In this document: piece by piece, positions 35,196 to 49,539 of the stretch
Position numbering within the stretch: position 1 is the stretch's first letter
How the letters are laid out: every line of letters starts with the position of its first letter
Source of the DNA: Luidia sarsii
Lineage: Eukaryota; Echinodermata; Asteroidea; Paxillosida; Luidiidae
Length of the DNA: 64,000 nucleotides
Assembly (NCBI GenBank): GCA_949987565.1
Contig: OX465109.1
Span: forward strand, 18,272,415 to 18,336,414
Direction of reading: 5' to 3'
Position numbers and translations under genes: made by a program
Notes under the pieces: model-generated
The model's input: the letters and a program-made list of their open reading frames with translations, nothing else
What the model was told of the DNA's origin: nothing
Database searches by the model: none

Positions 35196-36142
35196 AAACT
35201 GCTAAATAGACGAAGAACAAACTCAACGCGTTGGGCAAGCACTAACTACTAAATAGACGAAGAACAAACTCAACACGTTGGGCAAGCACTAACTACTAAA
35301 TAGATGAAGAACAAACTCAACGCGTTGGGCAAGCACTAACTACTAAATAGATGAAGAACAAAGTGAACAAACTCAACGTGTTGGGCAAGCACTAACTACT
35401 AAATAGATGAAGAACAAACTCAACGCGTTAGGCAAGCACTAACTGCTAAATAGATGAAGAACAAACTCAACGCGTTGGGCAAGCACTAACTACTAAATAG
35501 ATGAAGAACAAACTCAACGCGTTGGGCAAGCACTAACTACTAAATAGATGAAGAACAAACTCAACGCGTTGGGCAAGCACTAACTACTAAATAGATGAAG
35601 AACAAACTCAACGCGTTAGGCAAGCACTAACTACTAAATAGATGAAGAACAAACTCAACGCGTTAGGCAAGCACTAACTACTAAATAGATGAAGAACAAA
35701 CTCAACGCGTTAGGCAAGCACTAACTGCTAAATAGATGAAGAACAAACTCAACGCGTTCGGCAAGCACTAACTACTAAATAGACGAAGAACAAACTCAAC
35801 GCGTTGGGCAAGCACTAACTACTAAATAGATGAAGAAGAAACTCAACGCGTTGGGCAAGCACTAACTACTAAATAGATGAAGAACAAACTCAACGCGTTA
35901 GGCAAGCACTAACTACTAAATAGATGAAGAACAAACTCAACGCGTTGGGCAAGCACTAACTACTAAATAGATGAAGAACAAACTCAACGCGTTAGGCAAG
36001 CACTAACTACTAAATAGATGAAGAACAAACTCAACGCGTTAGGCAAGCACTAACTACTAAATAGATGAAGAACAAACTCAACGCGTTAGGCAAGCACTAA
36101 CTACTAAATAGATGAAGAACAAATCAACGCGTTGGGCAAGCA

Positions 36143-36470
36143 GGAGTTGCCAGACGAAGAGCTACACTGTGTAACTGAATACGTTGGGACTTGATGTCAT
36201 GCATGGAGTGCCTGGCTTATATCCACAATCACAACCCAGGAGGTCAATCCTTGCCACCAGTGAGTTGACCTTTGACACTGACCTTGTTGCAGATGGATGG
36301 CAGGATGCGCTCATCGTAGTCGGTTCCAAACTGTCAGAGGATTTAGGGAAGGCTCGTCTCCATGTTCACGGTCAAAAGATCTGCAAGGCAACATGGATAG
36401 AATAAGCACAGTCACTTTTCTGCCTGCAAGATTATAGCCGTGAAGAAGCACTGCACGTGTCATGGTCTAT
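36143..36470 (+). repeat. Core, class T, CRE-like site altered
   Basis: Frame 36184-36405 intact, His15 to Gln (private), TGATGTCA. Confidence 0.9.
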
Positions 36471-37136
36471 AAACTGCTAAATAGACAAAGAACAAACTCA
36501 ACGCGTTGGGCAAGCACTAACTGCTAAATAGATGAAGAACAAACTCAACGCGTAGGGCAAGCACTGTGTAACTGCCAAATAGATGAAGAACAAACTCAAC
36601 GCGTTGGGCAAGCACTAACTACTAAATAGATGAATAACAAACTCAACGCGTTGGGCAAGCACTAACTACTAAATAGACGAAGAACAAACTCAACACGTTG
36701 GGCAAGCACTAACTTCTAAATAGATGAAGAACAAACTCAACGCGTTGGGCAAGCAATAACTACTAAATAGACGAAGAACAAACTCAACACGTTGGGCAAG
36801 CACTAACTACTAAATAGATGAAGAACAAACTCAACGCGTTGGGCAAGCACTAACTACTAAATAGATGAAGAACAAACTCAACGCGTTGGGCAAGCACTAA
36901 CTACTAAATAGATGAAGAACAAACTCAACGCGTTGGGCAAGCACTAACTACTAAATAGATGAAGAAGAAACTCAACGCGTTAGGCAAGCACTAACTACTA
37001 AATAGATGAAGAACAAACTCAACGCGTTAGGCAAGCACTAACTACTACATGTAAATAGATGAAGAACAAACTCAACGCGTTGGGCAAGCACTAACTACTA
37101 AATAGATGAAGAACAAATCAACGCGTTGGGCAAGCA

Positions 37137-37464
37137 GGAGTTGCCAGACGAAGAGCTACACTGTGTAACTGAATACGTTGGGACTTGACGTCATGCATGG
37201 AGTGCCTGGCTTATATCCACACTCACAACCCAGGAGGTCAATCCTTGCCACCAGTGAGTTGACCTTTGACACTGACCTTGTTGCAGATGGATGGCAGGAT
37301 GCGCTCATCGTAGTCGGTTCCAAACTGTCAGAGGATTTAGGGAAGGCTCGTCTCCATGTTCACGGTCAAAAGATCTGCAAGGCAACATGGATAGAATAAG
37401 CACAGTCACTTTTCTGCCTGCAAGATTATAGCCGTGAAGAAGCACTGCACGTGTCATGGTCTAT
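37137..37464 (+). repeat. Core, class T (GGAGTTG start)
   Basis: Frame 37178-37399 intact; empty transposon target at 37802-37803. Confidence 0.9.
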
Positions 37465-38419
37465 AAACTGCTAAATAGACAAAGAACAAACTCAACGCGT
37501 TGGGCAAGCACTAACTGCTAAATAGATGAAGAACAAACTCAACGCGTAGGGCAAGCACTGTGTAACTGCCAAATAGATGAAGAACAAACTCAACGCGTTG
37601 GGCAAGCACTAACTACTAAATAGATGAATAACAAACTCAACGCGTTGGGCAAGCACTAACTACTAAATAGACGAAGAACAAACTCAACACGTTGGGCAAG
37701 CACTAACTTCTAAATAGATGAAGAACAAATTCAACGCGTTGGGCAAGCACTAACTACTAAATAGATGAAGAACAAACTCAACGCGTTGGGCAAGCACTAA
37801 CTACTAAATAGATGAAGAACAAACTCAACGCGTTAGGCAAGCACTAACTACTAAATAGATGAAGAACAAACTCAACGCGTTGGGTAAGCACTAACTACTA
37901 AATAGATGAAAAACAAACTCAACGCGTTGGGCAAGCACTAACTACTAAATAGACGAAGAACAAACTCAACACGTTGGGCAAGCACTAACTACTAAATAGA
38001 TGAAGAACAAACTCAACGCGTTGGGCAAGCACTAACTACTAAATAGACGAAGAACAAACTCAAGTGTTGGGCAAGCACTAACTACTAAATAGATGAAGAA
38101 CAAACTCTACGCATTAGGCAAGCACTAACTACTAAATAGATGAAGAACAAACTCAACGCGTTGGGCAAGCACTAACTACTAAATAGATGAAGAACAAACT
38201 CAACGCGTTGGGCAAGCACTTACTACTAAATAGATGAAGAACAAAGTCAACAAACTCAACGTGTTGGGCAAGCACTAACTACTAAATACAGTAGATGAAG
38301 AACAAACTCAACGCGTTATGCAAGCACTAACTGCTAAATAGATGAAGAACAAACTCAACGCGTTAGGCAAGCACTAACTACTAAATAGATGAAGAACAAA
38401 TCAACGCGTTGGGCAAGCA

Positions 38420-38747
38420 GGATCTGCCAGACGAAGAGCTACACTGTGTAACTGAATACGTTGGGACTTGACGTCATGCATGGAGTGCCTGGCTTATATC
38501 CACACTCACAACCCAGGAGGTCAATCCTTGCCACCAGTGAGTTGACCTTTGACACTGACCTCGTTGCAGATGGATGGCAGGATGCGCTCATCGTAGTCGG
38601 TTCCAAACTGTCAGAGGATTTAGGGAAGGCTCGTCTCCATGTTCACGGTCAAAAGATCTGCAAGGCAACATGGATAGAATAAGCAGAGTCACTTTTCTGC
38701 CTGAAAGATTATAGCCGTGAAGAAGCACTGCACGTGTCAAGGTCTAT
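38420..38747 (+). repeat. Core, class L1
   Basis: Frame 38461-38682 intact; followed by ACTGGTAAATAG. Confidence 0.9.
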
Positions 38748-39183
38748 AAACTGGTAAATAGACGAAGAACAAACTCAACGCGTTGGGCAAGCACTAACTA
38801 CTAAATAGACGAAGAACAAACTCAACACGTTGGGCAAGCACTAACTACTAAATAGATGAAGAACAAACTCAACGCGTTAGGCAAGCACTAACTACTACAT
38901 GTAAATAGATGAAGAACAAACTCAACGCGTTGGGCAAGCACTAACTACTAAATAGATGAAGAACAAACTCAACGCGTTGGGCAAGCACTAACTACTAAAT
39001 AGATGAAGAACAAAGTCAACAAACTCAACGTGTTGGGCAAGCACTAACTACTAAATAGATGAAAGACAAACTCAACGCGTTAGGCAAGCACTAACTGCTA
39101 AATAGATGAAGAACAAACTCAACGCGTTAGGCTAGCACTAACTACTAAATAGATGAAGAACAAATCAACGCGTTGGGCAAGCA

Positions 39184-39511
39184 GGATCTGCCAGACGAAG
39201 AGCTACACTGTGTAACTGAATACGTTGGGACTTGACGTCATGCATGGAGTGCCTGGCTTATATCCACACTCACAACCCAGGAGGTCAATCCTTGCCACCA
39301 GTGAGTTGACCTTTGACACTGACCTCGTTGCAGATGGATGGCAGGATGCGCTCATCGTAGTCGGTTCCAAACTGTCAGAGGATTTAGGGAAGGCTCGTCT
39401 CCATGTTCACGGTCAAAAGATCTGCAAGGCAACATGGATAGAATAAGCACATTCACTTTTCTGCCTGCAAGATTAAAGCCGTGAAGAAGCACTGCACGTG
39501 ACAAGGTCTAT
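39184..39511 (+). repeat. Core, class L2
   Basis: Frame 39225-39446 intact; GCACATTC form. Confidence 0.9.
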
Positions 39512-40603
39512 AAACTGCTTAATAGACGAAGAACAAACTCAACGCGTTGGGCAAGCACTAACTGCTAAATAGATGAAGAACAAACTCAACGCGTTGGGCA
39601 AGCACTAACTACTAAATAGATGAAGAACAAACTCAACGCGTTGGGCAAGCACTAACTACTAAATAGATGAAGAACAAACTCAACGCGTTGGGCAAGCACT
39701 AACTACTAAATAGATGAAGAACAAACTCAACGCGTTAGGCAAGCACTAACTACTAAATAGATGAAGAACAAACTCAACGCGTTAGGCAAGCACTAACTAC
39801 TAAATAGATGAAGAACAAACTCAACGCGTTAGGCAAGCACTAACTGCTAAATAGATGAAGAACAAACTCAACGCGTTCGGCAAGCACTAACTACTAAATA
39901 GACGAAGAACAAACTCAACGCGTTGGGCAAGCACTAACTACTAAATAGATGAAGAAGAAACTCAACGCGTTGGGCAAGCACTAACTACTAAATAGATGAA
40001 GAACAAACTCAACGCGTTAGGCAAGCACTAACTACTAAATAGATGAAGAACAAACTCAACGCGTTGGGTAAGCACTAACTACTAAATAGATGAAAAACAA
40101 ACTCAACGCGTTGGGCAAGCACTAACTACTAAATAGACGAAGAACAAACTCAACACGTTGGGCAAGCACTAACTACTAAATAGATGAAGAACAAACTCAA
40201 CGCGTTGGGCAAGCACTAACTACTAAATAGACGAAGAACAAACTCAAGTGTTGGGCAAGCACTAACTACTAAATAGATGAAGAACAAACTCTACGCATTA
40301 GGCAAGCACTAACTACTAAATAGATGAAGAACAAACTCAACGCGTTGGGCAAGCACTAACTACTAAATAGATGAAGAACAAACTCAACGCGTTGGGCAAG
40401 CACTTACTACTAAATAGATGAAGAACAAAGTCAACAAACTCAACGTGTTGGGCAAGCACTAACTACTAAATACAGTAGATGAAGAACAAACTCAACGCGT
40501 TATGCAAGCACTAACTGCTAAATAGATGAAGAACAAACTCAACGCGTTAGGCAAGCACTAACTACTAAATAGATGAAGAACAAATCAACGCGTTGGGCAA
40601 GCA

Positions 40604-40931
40604 GGATCTGCCAGACGAAGAGCTACACTGTGTAACTGAATACGTTGGGACTTGACGTCATGCATGGAGTGCCTGGCTTATATCCACACTCACAACCCAG
40701 GAGGTCAATCCTTGCCACCAGTGAGTTGACCTTTGACACTGACCTCGTTGCAGATGGATGGCAGGATGCGCTCATCGTAGTCGGTTCCAAACTGTCAGAG
40801 GATTTAGGTAAGGCTCGTCTCCATGTTCACGGTCAAAAGATCTGCAAGGCAACATGGATAGAATAAGCAGAGTCACTTTTCTGCCTGAAAGATTATAGCC
40901 GTGAAGAAGCACTGCACGTGTCAAGGTCTAT
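40604..40931 (+). repeat. Core, class L1
   Basis: Frame 40645-40866 intact. Silent GGG-to-GGT creates AGGTAAG at 40806-40812; shared only with 46640. Confidence 0.9.
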
Positions 40932-41367
40932 AAACTGGTAAATAGACGAAGAACAAACTCAACGCGTTGGGCAAGCACTAACTACTAAATAGACGAAGAA
41001 CAAACTCAACACGTTGGGCAAGCACTAACTACTAAATAGAGGAAGAACAAACTCAACGCGTTAGGCAAGCACTAACTACTACATGTAAATAGATGAAGAA
41101 CAAACTCAACGCGTTGGGCAAGCACTAACTACTAAATAGATGAAGAACAAACTCAACGCGTTGGGCAAGCACTAACTACTAAATAGATGAAGAACAAAGT
41201 CAACAAACTCAACGTGTTGGGCAAGCACTAACTACTAAATAGATGAAAGACAAACTCAACGCGTTAGGCAAGCACTAACTGCTAAATAGATGAAGAACAA
41301 ACTCAACGCGTTAGGCTAGCACTAACTACTAAATAGATGAAGAACAAATCAACGCGTTGGGTAAGCA

Positions 41368-41695
41368 GGATCTGCCAGACGAAGAGCTACACTGTGTAAC
41401 TGAATACGTTGGGACTTGACGTCATGCATGGAGTGCCTGGCTTATATCCACACTCACAACCCAGCAGGTCAATCCTTGCCACCAGTGAGTTGACCTTTGA
41501 CACTGACCTCGTTGCAGATGGATGGCAGGATGCGCTCATCGTAGTCGGTTCCAAACTGTCAGAGGATTTAGGGAAGGCTCGTCTCCATGTTCACGGTCAA
41601 AAGATCTGCAAGGCAACATGGATAGAATAATGACATTCACTTTTCTGCCTGCAAGATTAAAGCCGTGAAGAAGCACTGCACGTGACAAGGTCTAT
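41368..41695 (+). repeat. Core, class L2 (TAATGA form)
   Basis: Frame 41409-41630 intact, Arg19 to Ser; preceded by GGGTAAGCAGG. Both marks are shared only with 47404. Confidence 0.9.
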
Positions 41696-42830
41696 AAACT
41701 GCTTAATAGACGAAGAACAAACTCAACGCGTTGGGCAAGCACTAACTACTAAATAGATGAAGAACAAACTCAACGCGTTGGGCAAGCACTAACTACTAAA
41801 TAGATGAAGAACAAACTCAACGCGTTGGGCAAGCACTAACTACTAAATAGATGAAGAACAAACTCAACGCATTAGGCAAGCACTAACTACTAAATAGATG
41901 AAGAACAAACTCAACGCGTTGGGCAAGCACTAACTACTAAATAGATGAAGAACAAACTCAACGCGTTGGGCAAGCACTAACTACTAAATAGATGAAGAAC
42001 AAACTCAACGCGTTGGGCAAGCACTAACTACTAAATAGATGAAGAACAAACTCAACGCATTAGGCAAGCACTAACTACTAAATAGATGAATAACAAACTC
42101 AACGCGTTAGGCAAGCACTAACTACTAAATAGATGAAGAACAAACTCAACGCGTTAGGCAAGCACTAACTGCTAAATAGATGAAGAACAAACTCAACGCG
42201 TTCGGCAAGCACTAACTACTAAATAGACGAAGAACAAACTCAACGCGTTGGGCAAGCACTAACTACTAAATAGATGAAGAAGAAACTCAACGCGTTGGGC
42301 AAGCACTAACTACTAAATAGATGAAGAACAAACTCAACGCGTTAGGCAAGCACTAACTACTAAATAGATGAAGAAGAAACTCAACGCGTTGGGCAAGCAC
42401 TAACTACTAAATAGATGAAGAACAAACTCAACGCGTTAGGCAAGCACTAACTACTAAATAGATGAAGAACAAACTCAACGCGTTGGGCAAGCACTAACTA
42501 CTAAATAGATGAAGAACAAACTCAACGCGTTGGGCAAGCACTAACTACTAAATAGATGAAGAACAAACTCAACGCGTTAGGCAAGCACTAACTACTAAAT
42601 AGATGAAGAACAAACTCAACGCGTTGGGCAAGCACTAACTACTAAATAGATGAAGAACAAAGTCAACAAACTCAACGTGTTGGGCAAGCACTAACTACTA
42701 AATAGATGAAGAACAAACTCAACGCGTTAGGCAAGCACTAACTGCTAAATAGATGAAGAACAAACTCAACGCGTTAGGCAAGCACTAACTACTAAATAGA
42801 TGAAGAACAAATCAACGCGTTGGGCAAGCA

Positions 42831-43158
42831 GGATCTGCCAGACGAAGAGCTACACTGTGTAACTGAATACGTTGGGACTTGACGTCATGCATGGAGTGCC
42901 TGGCTTATATCCACACTAACAACCCAGGAGGTCAATCCTTGCCACCAGTGAGTTGACCTTTGACACTGACCTTGTTGCAGATGGATGGCAGGATGCGCTT
43001 ATCGTAGTCGGTTCCAAACTGTCAGAGGATTTAGGGAAGGCTCGTCTCCATGTTCACGGTCAAAAGATCTGCAAGGCAACATGGATAGAATAAGCAGAGT
43101 CACTTTTCTGCCTGCAATATTAAAGCCGTGAAGAAGCACTGCACGTGTCAAGGTCTAT
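42831..43158 (+). repeat. Core, class P (nonsense, later form)
   Basis: TAA at codon 16 (42917-42919). Opens HOR-e. Confidence 0.9.
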
Positions 43159-43503
43159 AAACTGCTAAATAGACGAAGAACAAACTCAACGCGTTGGGCA
43201 AGCACTAACTGCTAAATAGATGAAGAACAAACTCAACGCGTTGGGCAAGCACTGTGTAACTGCCAAATAGATGAAGAACAAACTCAACGCGTTGGGCAAG
43301 CACTAACTACTAAATAGATGAAGAACAAAGTCAACAAACTCAACGTGTTGGGCAAGCACTAACTACTAAATACAGTAGATGAAGAACAAACTCAACGCGT
43401 TATGCAAGCACTAACTGCTAAATAGATGAAGAACAAACTCAACGCGTTAGGCAAGCACTAACTACTAAATAGATGAAGAACAAATCAACGCGTTGGGCAA
43501 GCA

Positions 43504-43831
43504 GGATCTGCCAGACGAAGAGCTACACTGTGTAACTGAATACGTTGGGACTTGACGTCATGCATGGAGTGCCTGGCTTATATCCACACTCACAACCCAG
43601 GAGGTCAATCCTTGCCACCAGTGAGTTGACCTTTGACACTGACCTCGTTGCAGATGGATGGCAGGATGCGCTCATCGTAGTCGGTTCCAAACTGTCAGAG
43701 GATTTAGGGAAGGCTCGTGTCCATGTTCACGGTCAAAAGATCTGCAAGGCAACATGGATAGAATAAGCAGAGTCACTTTTCTGCCTGCAATATTAAAGCC
43801 GTGAAGAAGCACTGCACGTGTCAAGGTCTAT
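43504..43831 (+). repeat. Core, class V with P-like tail
   Basis: Frame 43545-43766 intact, Val59; AATATTAAAGCC then GTCAAGG, as in P cores. Confidence 0.9.
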
Positions 43832-44176
43832 AAACTGCTAAATAGACGAAGAACAAACTCAACGCGTTGGGCAAGCACTAACTGCTAAATAGATGAAGAA
43901 CAAACTCAACGCGTTGGGCAAGCACTGTGTAACTGCCAAATAGATGAAGAACATACTCAACGCGTTGGGCAAGCACTAACTACTAAATAGATGAAGAACA
44001 AAGTCAACAAACTCAACGTGTTGGGCAAGCACTAACTACTAAATACAGTAGATGAAGAACAAACTCAACGCGTTATGCAAGCACTAACTGCTAAATAGAT
44101 GAAGAACAAACTCAACGCGTTAGGCAAGCACTAACTACTAAATAGATGAAGAACAAATCAACGCGTTGGGCAAGCA

Positions 44177-44504
44177 GGATCTGCCAGACGAAGAGCTACA
44201 CTGTGTAACTGAATACGTTGGGACTTGACGTCATGCATGGAGTGCCTGGCTTATATCCACACTCACAACCCAGGAGGTCAATCCTTGCCACCAGTGAGTT
44301 GACCTTTGACACTGACCTCGTTGCAGATGGATGGCAGGATGCGCTCATCGTAGTCGGTTCCAAACTGTCAGAGGATTTAGGGAAGGCTCGTGTCCATGTT
44401 CACGGTCAAAAGATCTGCAAGGCAACATGGATAGAATAAGCAGAGTCACTTTTCTGCCTGCAATATTAAAGCGGTGAAGAAGCACTGCACGTGTCATGGT
44501 CTAT
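44177..44504 (+). repeat. Core, class V, mosaic tail
   Basis: Frame 44218-44439 intact, Val59. Tail AATATTAAAGCGGTG, shared only with 50213. Follows another V after 673 bp. Confidence 0.9.
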
Positions 44505-45451
44505 AAACTGCTAAATAGACGAAGAACAAACTCAACGCGTTGGGCAAGCACTAACTACTAAATAGACGAAGAACAAACTCAACACGTTGGGCAAGCACTA
44601 ACTACTAAATAGATGAAGAACAAACTCAACGCGTTGGGCAAGCACTAACTACTAAATAGATGAAGAACAAAGTGAACAAACTCAACGTGTTGGGCAAGCA
44701 CTAACTACTAAATAGATGAAGAACAAACTCAACGCGTTAGGCAAGGACTAACTGCTAAATAGATGAAGAACAAACTCAACGCGTTGGGCAAGCACTAACT
44801 ACTAAATAGATGAAGAACAAACTCAACGCGTTGGGCAAGCACTAACTACTACATAGATGAAGAACAAACTCAACGCGTTGGGCAAGCACTAACTACTAAA
44901 TAGATGAAGAACAAACTCAACGCGTTAGGCAAGCACTAACTACTAAATAGATGAAGAACAAACTCAACGCGTTAGGCAAGCACTAACTACTAAATAGATG
45001 AAGAACAAACTCAACGCGTTAGGCAAGCACTAACTGCTAAATAGATGAAGAACAAACTCAACGCGTTCGGCAAGCACTAACTACTAAATAGACGAAGAAC
45101 AAACTCAACGCGTTGGGCAAGCACTAACTACTAAATAGATGAAGAAGAAACTCAACGCGTTGGGCAAGCACTAACTACTAAATAGATGAAGAACAAACTC
45201 AACGCGTTAGGCAAGCACTAACTACTAAATAGATGAAGAACAAACTCAACGCGTTGGGCAAGCACTAACTACTAAATAGATGAAGAACAAACTCAACGCG
45301 TTAGGCAAGCACTAACTACTAAATAGATGAAGAACAAACTCAACGCGTTAGGCAAGCACTAACTACTAAATAGATGAAGAACAAACTCAACGCGTTAGGC
45401 AAGCACTAACTACTAAATAGATGAAGAACAAATCAACGCGTTGGGCAAGCA

Positions 45452-45779
45452 GGAGTTGCCAGACGAAGAGCTACACTGTGTAACTGAATACGTTGGGACT
45501 TGACGTCATGCATGGAGTGCCTGGCTTATATCCACACTCACAACCCAGGAGGTCAATCCTTGCCACCAGTGAGTTGACCTTTGACACTGACCTTGTTGCA
45601 GATGGATGGCAGGATGCGCTCATCGTAGTCGGTTCCAAACTGTCAGAGTATTTAGGGAAGGCTCGTCTCCATGTTCACGGTCAAAAGATCTGCAAGGCAA
45701 CATGGATAGAATAAGCACAGTCACTTTTCTGCCTGCAAGATTATAGCCGTGAAGAAGCACTGCACGTGTCATGGTCTAT
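45452..45779 (+). repeat. Core, class T
   Basis: Frame 45493-45714 intact, Asp53 to Tyr, shared only with 51488. Confidence 0.9.
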
Positions 45780-46639
45780 AAACTGCTAAATAGACAAAGA
45801 ACAAACTCAACGCGTTGGGCAAGCACTAACTGCTAAATAGATGAAGAACAAACTCAACGCGTAGGGCAAGCACTGTGTAACTGCCAAATAGATGAAGAAC
45901 AAACTCAACGCGTTGGGCAAGCACTAACTACTAAATAGATGAATAACAAACTCAACGCGTTGGGCAAGCACTAACTACTAAATAGACGAAGAACAAACTC
46001 AACACGTTGGGCAAGCACTAACTTCTAAATAGATGAAGAACAAACTCAACGCGTTGGGCAAGCACTAACTACTAAATAGACAAAAACAAACTCAACACGT
46101 TGGGCAAGCACTAACTACTAAATAGATGAAGAACAAACTCAACGCGTTAGGCAAGCACTAACTACTAAATAGACGAAGAACAAACTCAACACGTTGGGCA
46201 AGCACTAACTACTAAATAGATGAAGAACAAACTCAACGCGTTGGGCAAGCACTAACTACTAAATAGACGAAGAACAAACTCAAGTGTTGGGCAAGCACTA
46301 ACTACTAAATAGATGAAGAACAAACTCTACGCATTAGGCAAGCACTAACTACTAAATAGATGAAGAACAAACTCAACGCGTTGGGCAAGCACTAACTACT
46401 AAATAGATGAAGAACAAACTCAACGCGTTGGGCAAGCACTTACTACTAAATAGATGAAGAACAAAGTCAACAAACTCAACGTGTTGGGCAAGCACTAACT
46501 ACTAAATACAGTAGATGAAGAACAAACTCAACGCGTTATGCAAGCACTAACTGCTAAATAGATGAAGAACAAACTCAACGCGTTAGGCAAGCACTAACTA
46601 CTAAATAGATGAAGAACAAATCAACGCGTTGGGCAAGCA
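45780..46639 (+). repeat. Chimaeric 860-bp linker at a duplication junction
   Basis: It begins like a T-to-T linker (compare 60643 onward, which shares GACAAAAACAAAC) and switches at about 46,075-46,200 to the second half of a T-to-L1 linker. The T core between them is missing. This is the likely joint of the 6,036-bp duplication. Confidence 0.75.
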
Positions 46640-46967
46640 GGATCTGCCAGACGAAGAGCTACACTGTGTAACTGAATACGTTGGGACTTGACGTCATGCA
46701 TGGAGTGCCTGGCTTATATCCACACTCACAACCCAGGAGGTCAATCCTTGCCACCAGTGAGTTGACCTTTGACACTGACCTCGTTGCAGATGGATGGCAG
46801 GATGCGCTCATCGTAGTCGGTTCCAAACTGTCAGAGGATTTAGGTAAGGCTCGTCTCCATGTTCACGGTCAAAAGATCTGCAAGGCAACATGGATAGAAT
46901 AAGCAGAGTCACTTTTCTGCCTGAAAGATTATAGCCGTGAAGAAGCACTGCACGTGTCAAGGTCTAT
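46640..46967 (+). repeat. Core, class L1
   Basis: Frame 46681-46902 intact; AGGTAAG at 46842-46848 as in its partner 40604. Confidence 0.9.
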
Positions 46968-47403
46968 AAACTGGTAAATAGACGAAGAACAAACTCAACG
47001 CGTTGGGCAAGCACTAACTACTAAATAGACGAAGAACAAACTCAACACGTTGGGCAAGCACTAACTACTAAATAGAGGAAGAACAAACTCAACGCGTTAG
47101 GCAAGCACTAACTACTACATGTAAATAGATGAAGAACAAACTCAACGCGTTGGGCAAGCACTAACTACTAAATAGATGAAGAACAAACTCAACGCGTTGG
47201 GCAAGCACTAACTACTAAATAGATGAAGAACAAAGTCAACAAACTCAACGTGTTGGGCAAGCACTAACTACTAAATAGATGAAAGACAAACTCAACGCGT
47301 TAGGCAAGCACTAACTGCTAAATAGATGAAGAACAAACTCAACGCGTTAGGCTAGCACTAACTACTAAATAGATGAAGAACAAATCAACGCGTTGGGTAA
47401 GCA

Positions 47404-47731
47404 GGATCTGCCAGACGAAGAGCTACACTGTGTAACTGAATACGTTGGGACTTGACGTCATGCATGGAGTGCCTGGCTTATATCCACACTCACAACCCAG
47501 CAGGTCAATCCTTGCCACCAGTGAGTTGACCTTTGACACTGACCTCGTTGCAGATGGATGGCAGGATGCGCTCATCGTAGTCGGTTCCAAACTGTCAGAG
47601 GATTTAGGGAAGGCTCGTCTCCATGTTCACGGTCAAAAGATCTGCAAGGCAACATGGATAGAATAATGACATTCACTTTTCTGCCTGCAAGATTAAAGCC
47701 GTGAAGAAGCACTGCACGTGACAAGGTCTAT
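47404..47731 (+). repeat. Core, class L2 (TAATGA form)
   Basis: Frame 47445-47666 intact, Arg19 to Ser; partner of 41368. Confidence 0.9.
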
Positions 47732-48866
47732 AAACTGCTTAATAGACGAAGAACAAACTCAACGCGTTGGGCAAGCACTAACTACTAAATAGATGAAGAA
47801 CAAACTCAACGCGTTGGGCAAGCACTAACTACTAAATAGATGAAGAACAAACTCAACGCGTTGGGCAAGCACTAACTACTAAATAGATGAAGAACAAACT
47901 CAACGCATTAGGCAAGCACTAACTACTAAATAGATGAAGAACAAACTCAACGCGTTGGGCAAGCACTAACTACTAAATAGATGAAGAACAAACTCAACGC
48001 GTTGGGCAAGCACTAACTACTAAATAGATGAAGAACAAACTCAACGCGTTGGGCAAGCACTAACTACTAAATAGATGAAGAACAAACTCAACGCATTAGG
48101 CAAGCACTAACTACTAAATAGATGAATAACAAACTCAACGCGTTAGGCAAGCACTAACTACTAAATAGATGAAGAACAAACTCAACGCGTTAGGCAAGCA
48201 CTAACTGCTAAATAGATGAAGAACAAACTCAACGCGTTCGGCAAGCACTAACTACTAAATAGACGAAGAACAAACTCAACGCGTTGGGCAAGCACTAACT
48301 ACTAAATAGATGAAGAAGAAACTCAACGCGTTGGGCAAGCACTAACTACTAAATAGATGAAGAACAAACTCAACGCGTTAGGCAAGCACTAACTACTAAA
48401 TAGATGAAGAAGAAACTCAACGCGTTGGGCAAGCACTAACTACTAAATAGATGAAGAACAAACTCAACGCGTTAGGCAAGCACTAACTACTAAATAGATG
48501 AAGAACAAACTCAACGCGTTGGGCAAGCACTAACTACTAAATAGATGAAGAACAAACTCAACGCGTTGGGCAAGCACTAACTACTAAATAGATGAAGAAC
48601 AAACTCAACGCGTTAGGCAAGCACTAACTACTAAATAGATGAAGAACAAACTCAACGCGTTGGGCAAGCACTAACTACTAAATAGATGAAGAACAAAGTC
48701 AACAAACTCAACGTGTTGGGCAAGCACTAACTACTAAATAGATGAAGAACAAACTCAACGCGTTAGGCAAGCACTAACTGCTAAATAGATGAAGAACAAA
48801 CTCAACGCGTTAGGCAAGCACTAACTACTAAATAGATGAAGAACAAATCAACGCGTTGGGCAAGCA

Positions 48867-49194
48867 GGATCTGCCAGACGAAGAGCTACACTGTGTAACT
48901 GAATACGTTGGGACTTGACGTCATGCATGGAGTGCCTGGCTTATATCCACACTAACAACCCAGGAGGTCAATCCTTGCCACCAGTGAGTTGACCTTTGAC
49001 ACTGACCTTGTTGCAGATGGATGGCAGGATGCGCTTATCGTAGTCGGTTCCAAACTGTCAGAGGATTTAGGGAAGGCTCGTCTCCATGTTCACGGTCAAA
49101 AGATCTGCAAGGCAACATGGATAGAATAAGCAGAGTCACTTTTCTGCCTGCAATATTAAAGCCGTGAAGAAGCACTGCACGTGTCAAGGTCTAT
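48867..49194 (+). repeat. Core, class P (nonsense, later form)
   Basis: TAA at codon 16 (48953-48955). Opens HOR-f. Confidence 0.9.
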
Positions 49195-49539
49195 AAACTG
49201 CTAAATAGACGAAGAACAAACTCAACGCGTTGGGCAAGCACTAACTGCTAAATAGATGAAGAACAAACTCAACGCGTTGGGCAAGCACTGTGTAACTGCC
49301 AAATAGATGAAGAACAAACTCAACGCGTTGGGCAAGCACTAACTACTAAATAGATGAAGAACAAAGTCAACAAACTCAACGTGTTGGGCAAGCACTAACT
49401 ACTAAATACAGTAGATGAAGAACAAACTCAACGCGTTATGCAAGCACTAACTGCTAAATAGATGAAGAACAAACTCAACGCGTTAGGCAAGCACTAACTA
49501 CTAAATAGATGAAGAACAAATCAACGCGTTGGGCAAGCA

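Larger units (their letters stand above)
34195..42830 (+). repeat. HOR-d (P V T T L1 L2 L1 L2)
   Basis: An 8,636-bp HOR. Linkers: 34523-34867, 35196-36142, 36471-37136, 37465-38419, 38748-39183, 39512-40603, 40932-41367 and 41696-42830. From the T core at 37137 to the L1 core at 40604 it matches HOR-c at a constant offset of 7,969 bp, and HOR-g at 24,171 bp. Confidence 0.85.
42831..48866 (+). repeat. HOR-e (P V V T L1 L2), shortest HOR
   Basis: A 6,036-bp HOR that lacks one T and one L1-L2 pair. Linkers: 43159-43503, 43832-44176, 44505-45451, 45780-46639 (chimaeric), 46968-47403 and 47732-48866. It shares private variants with flanking sequence exactly 6,036 bp away. Confidence 0.85.
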
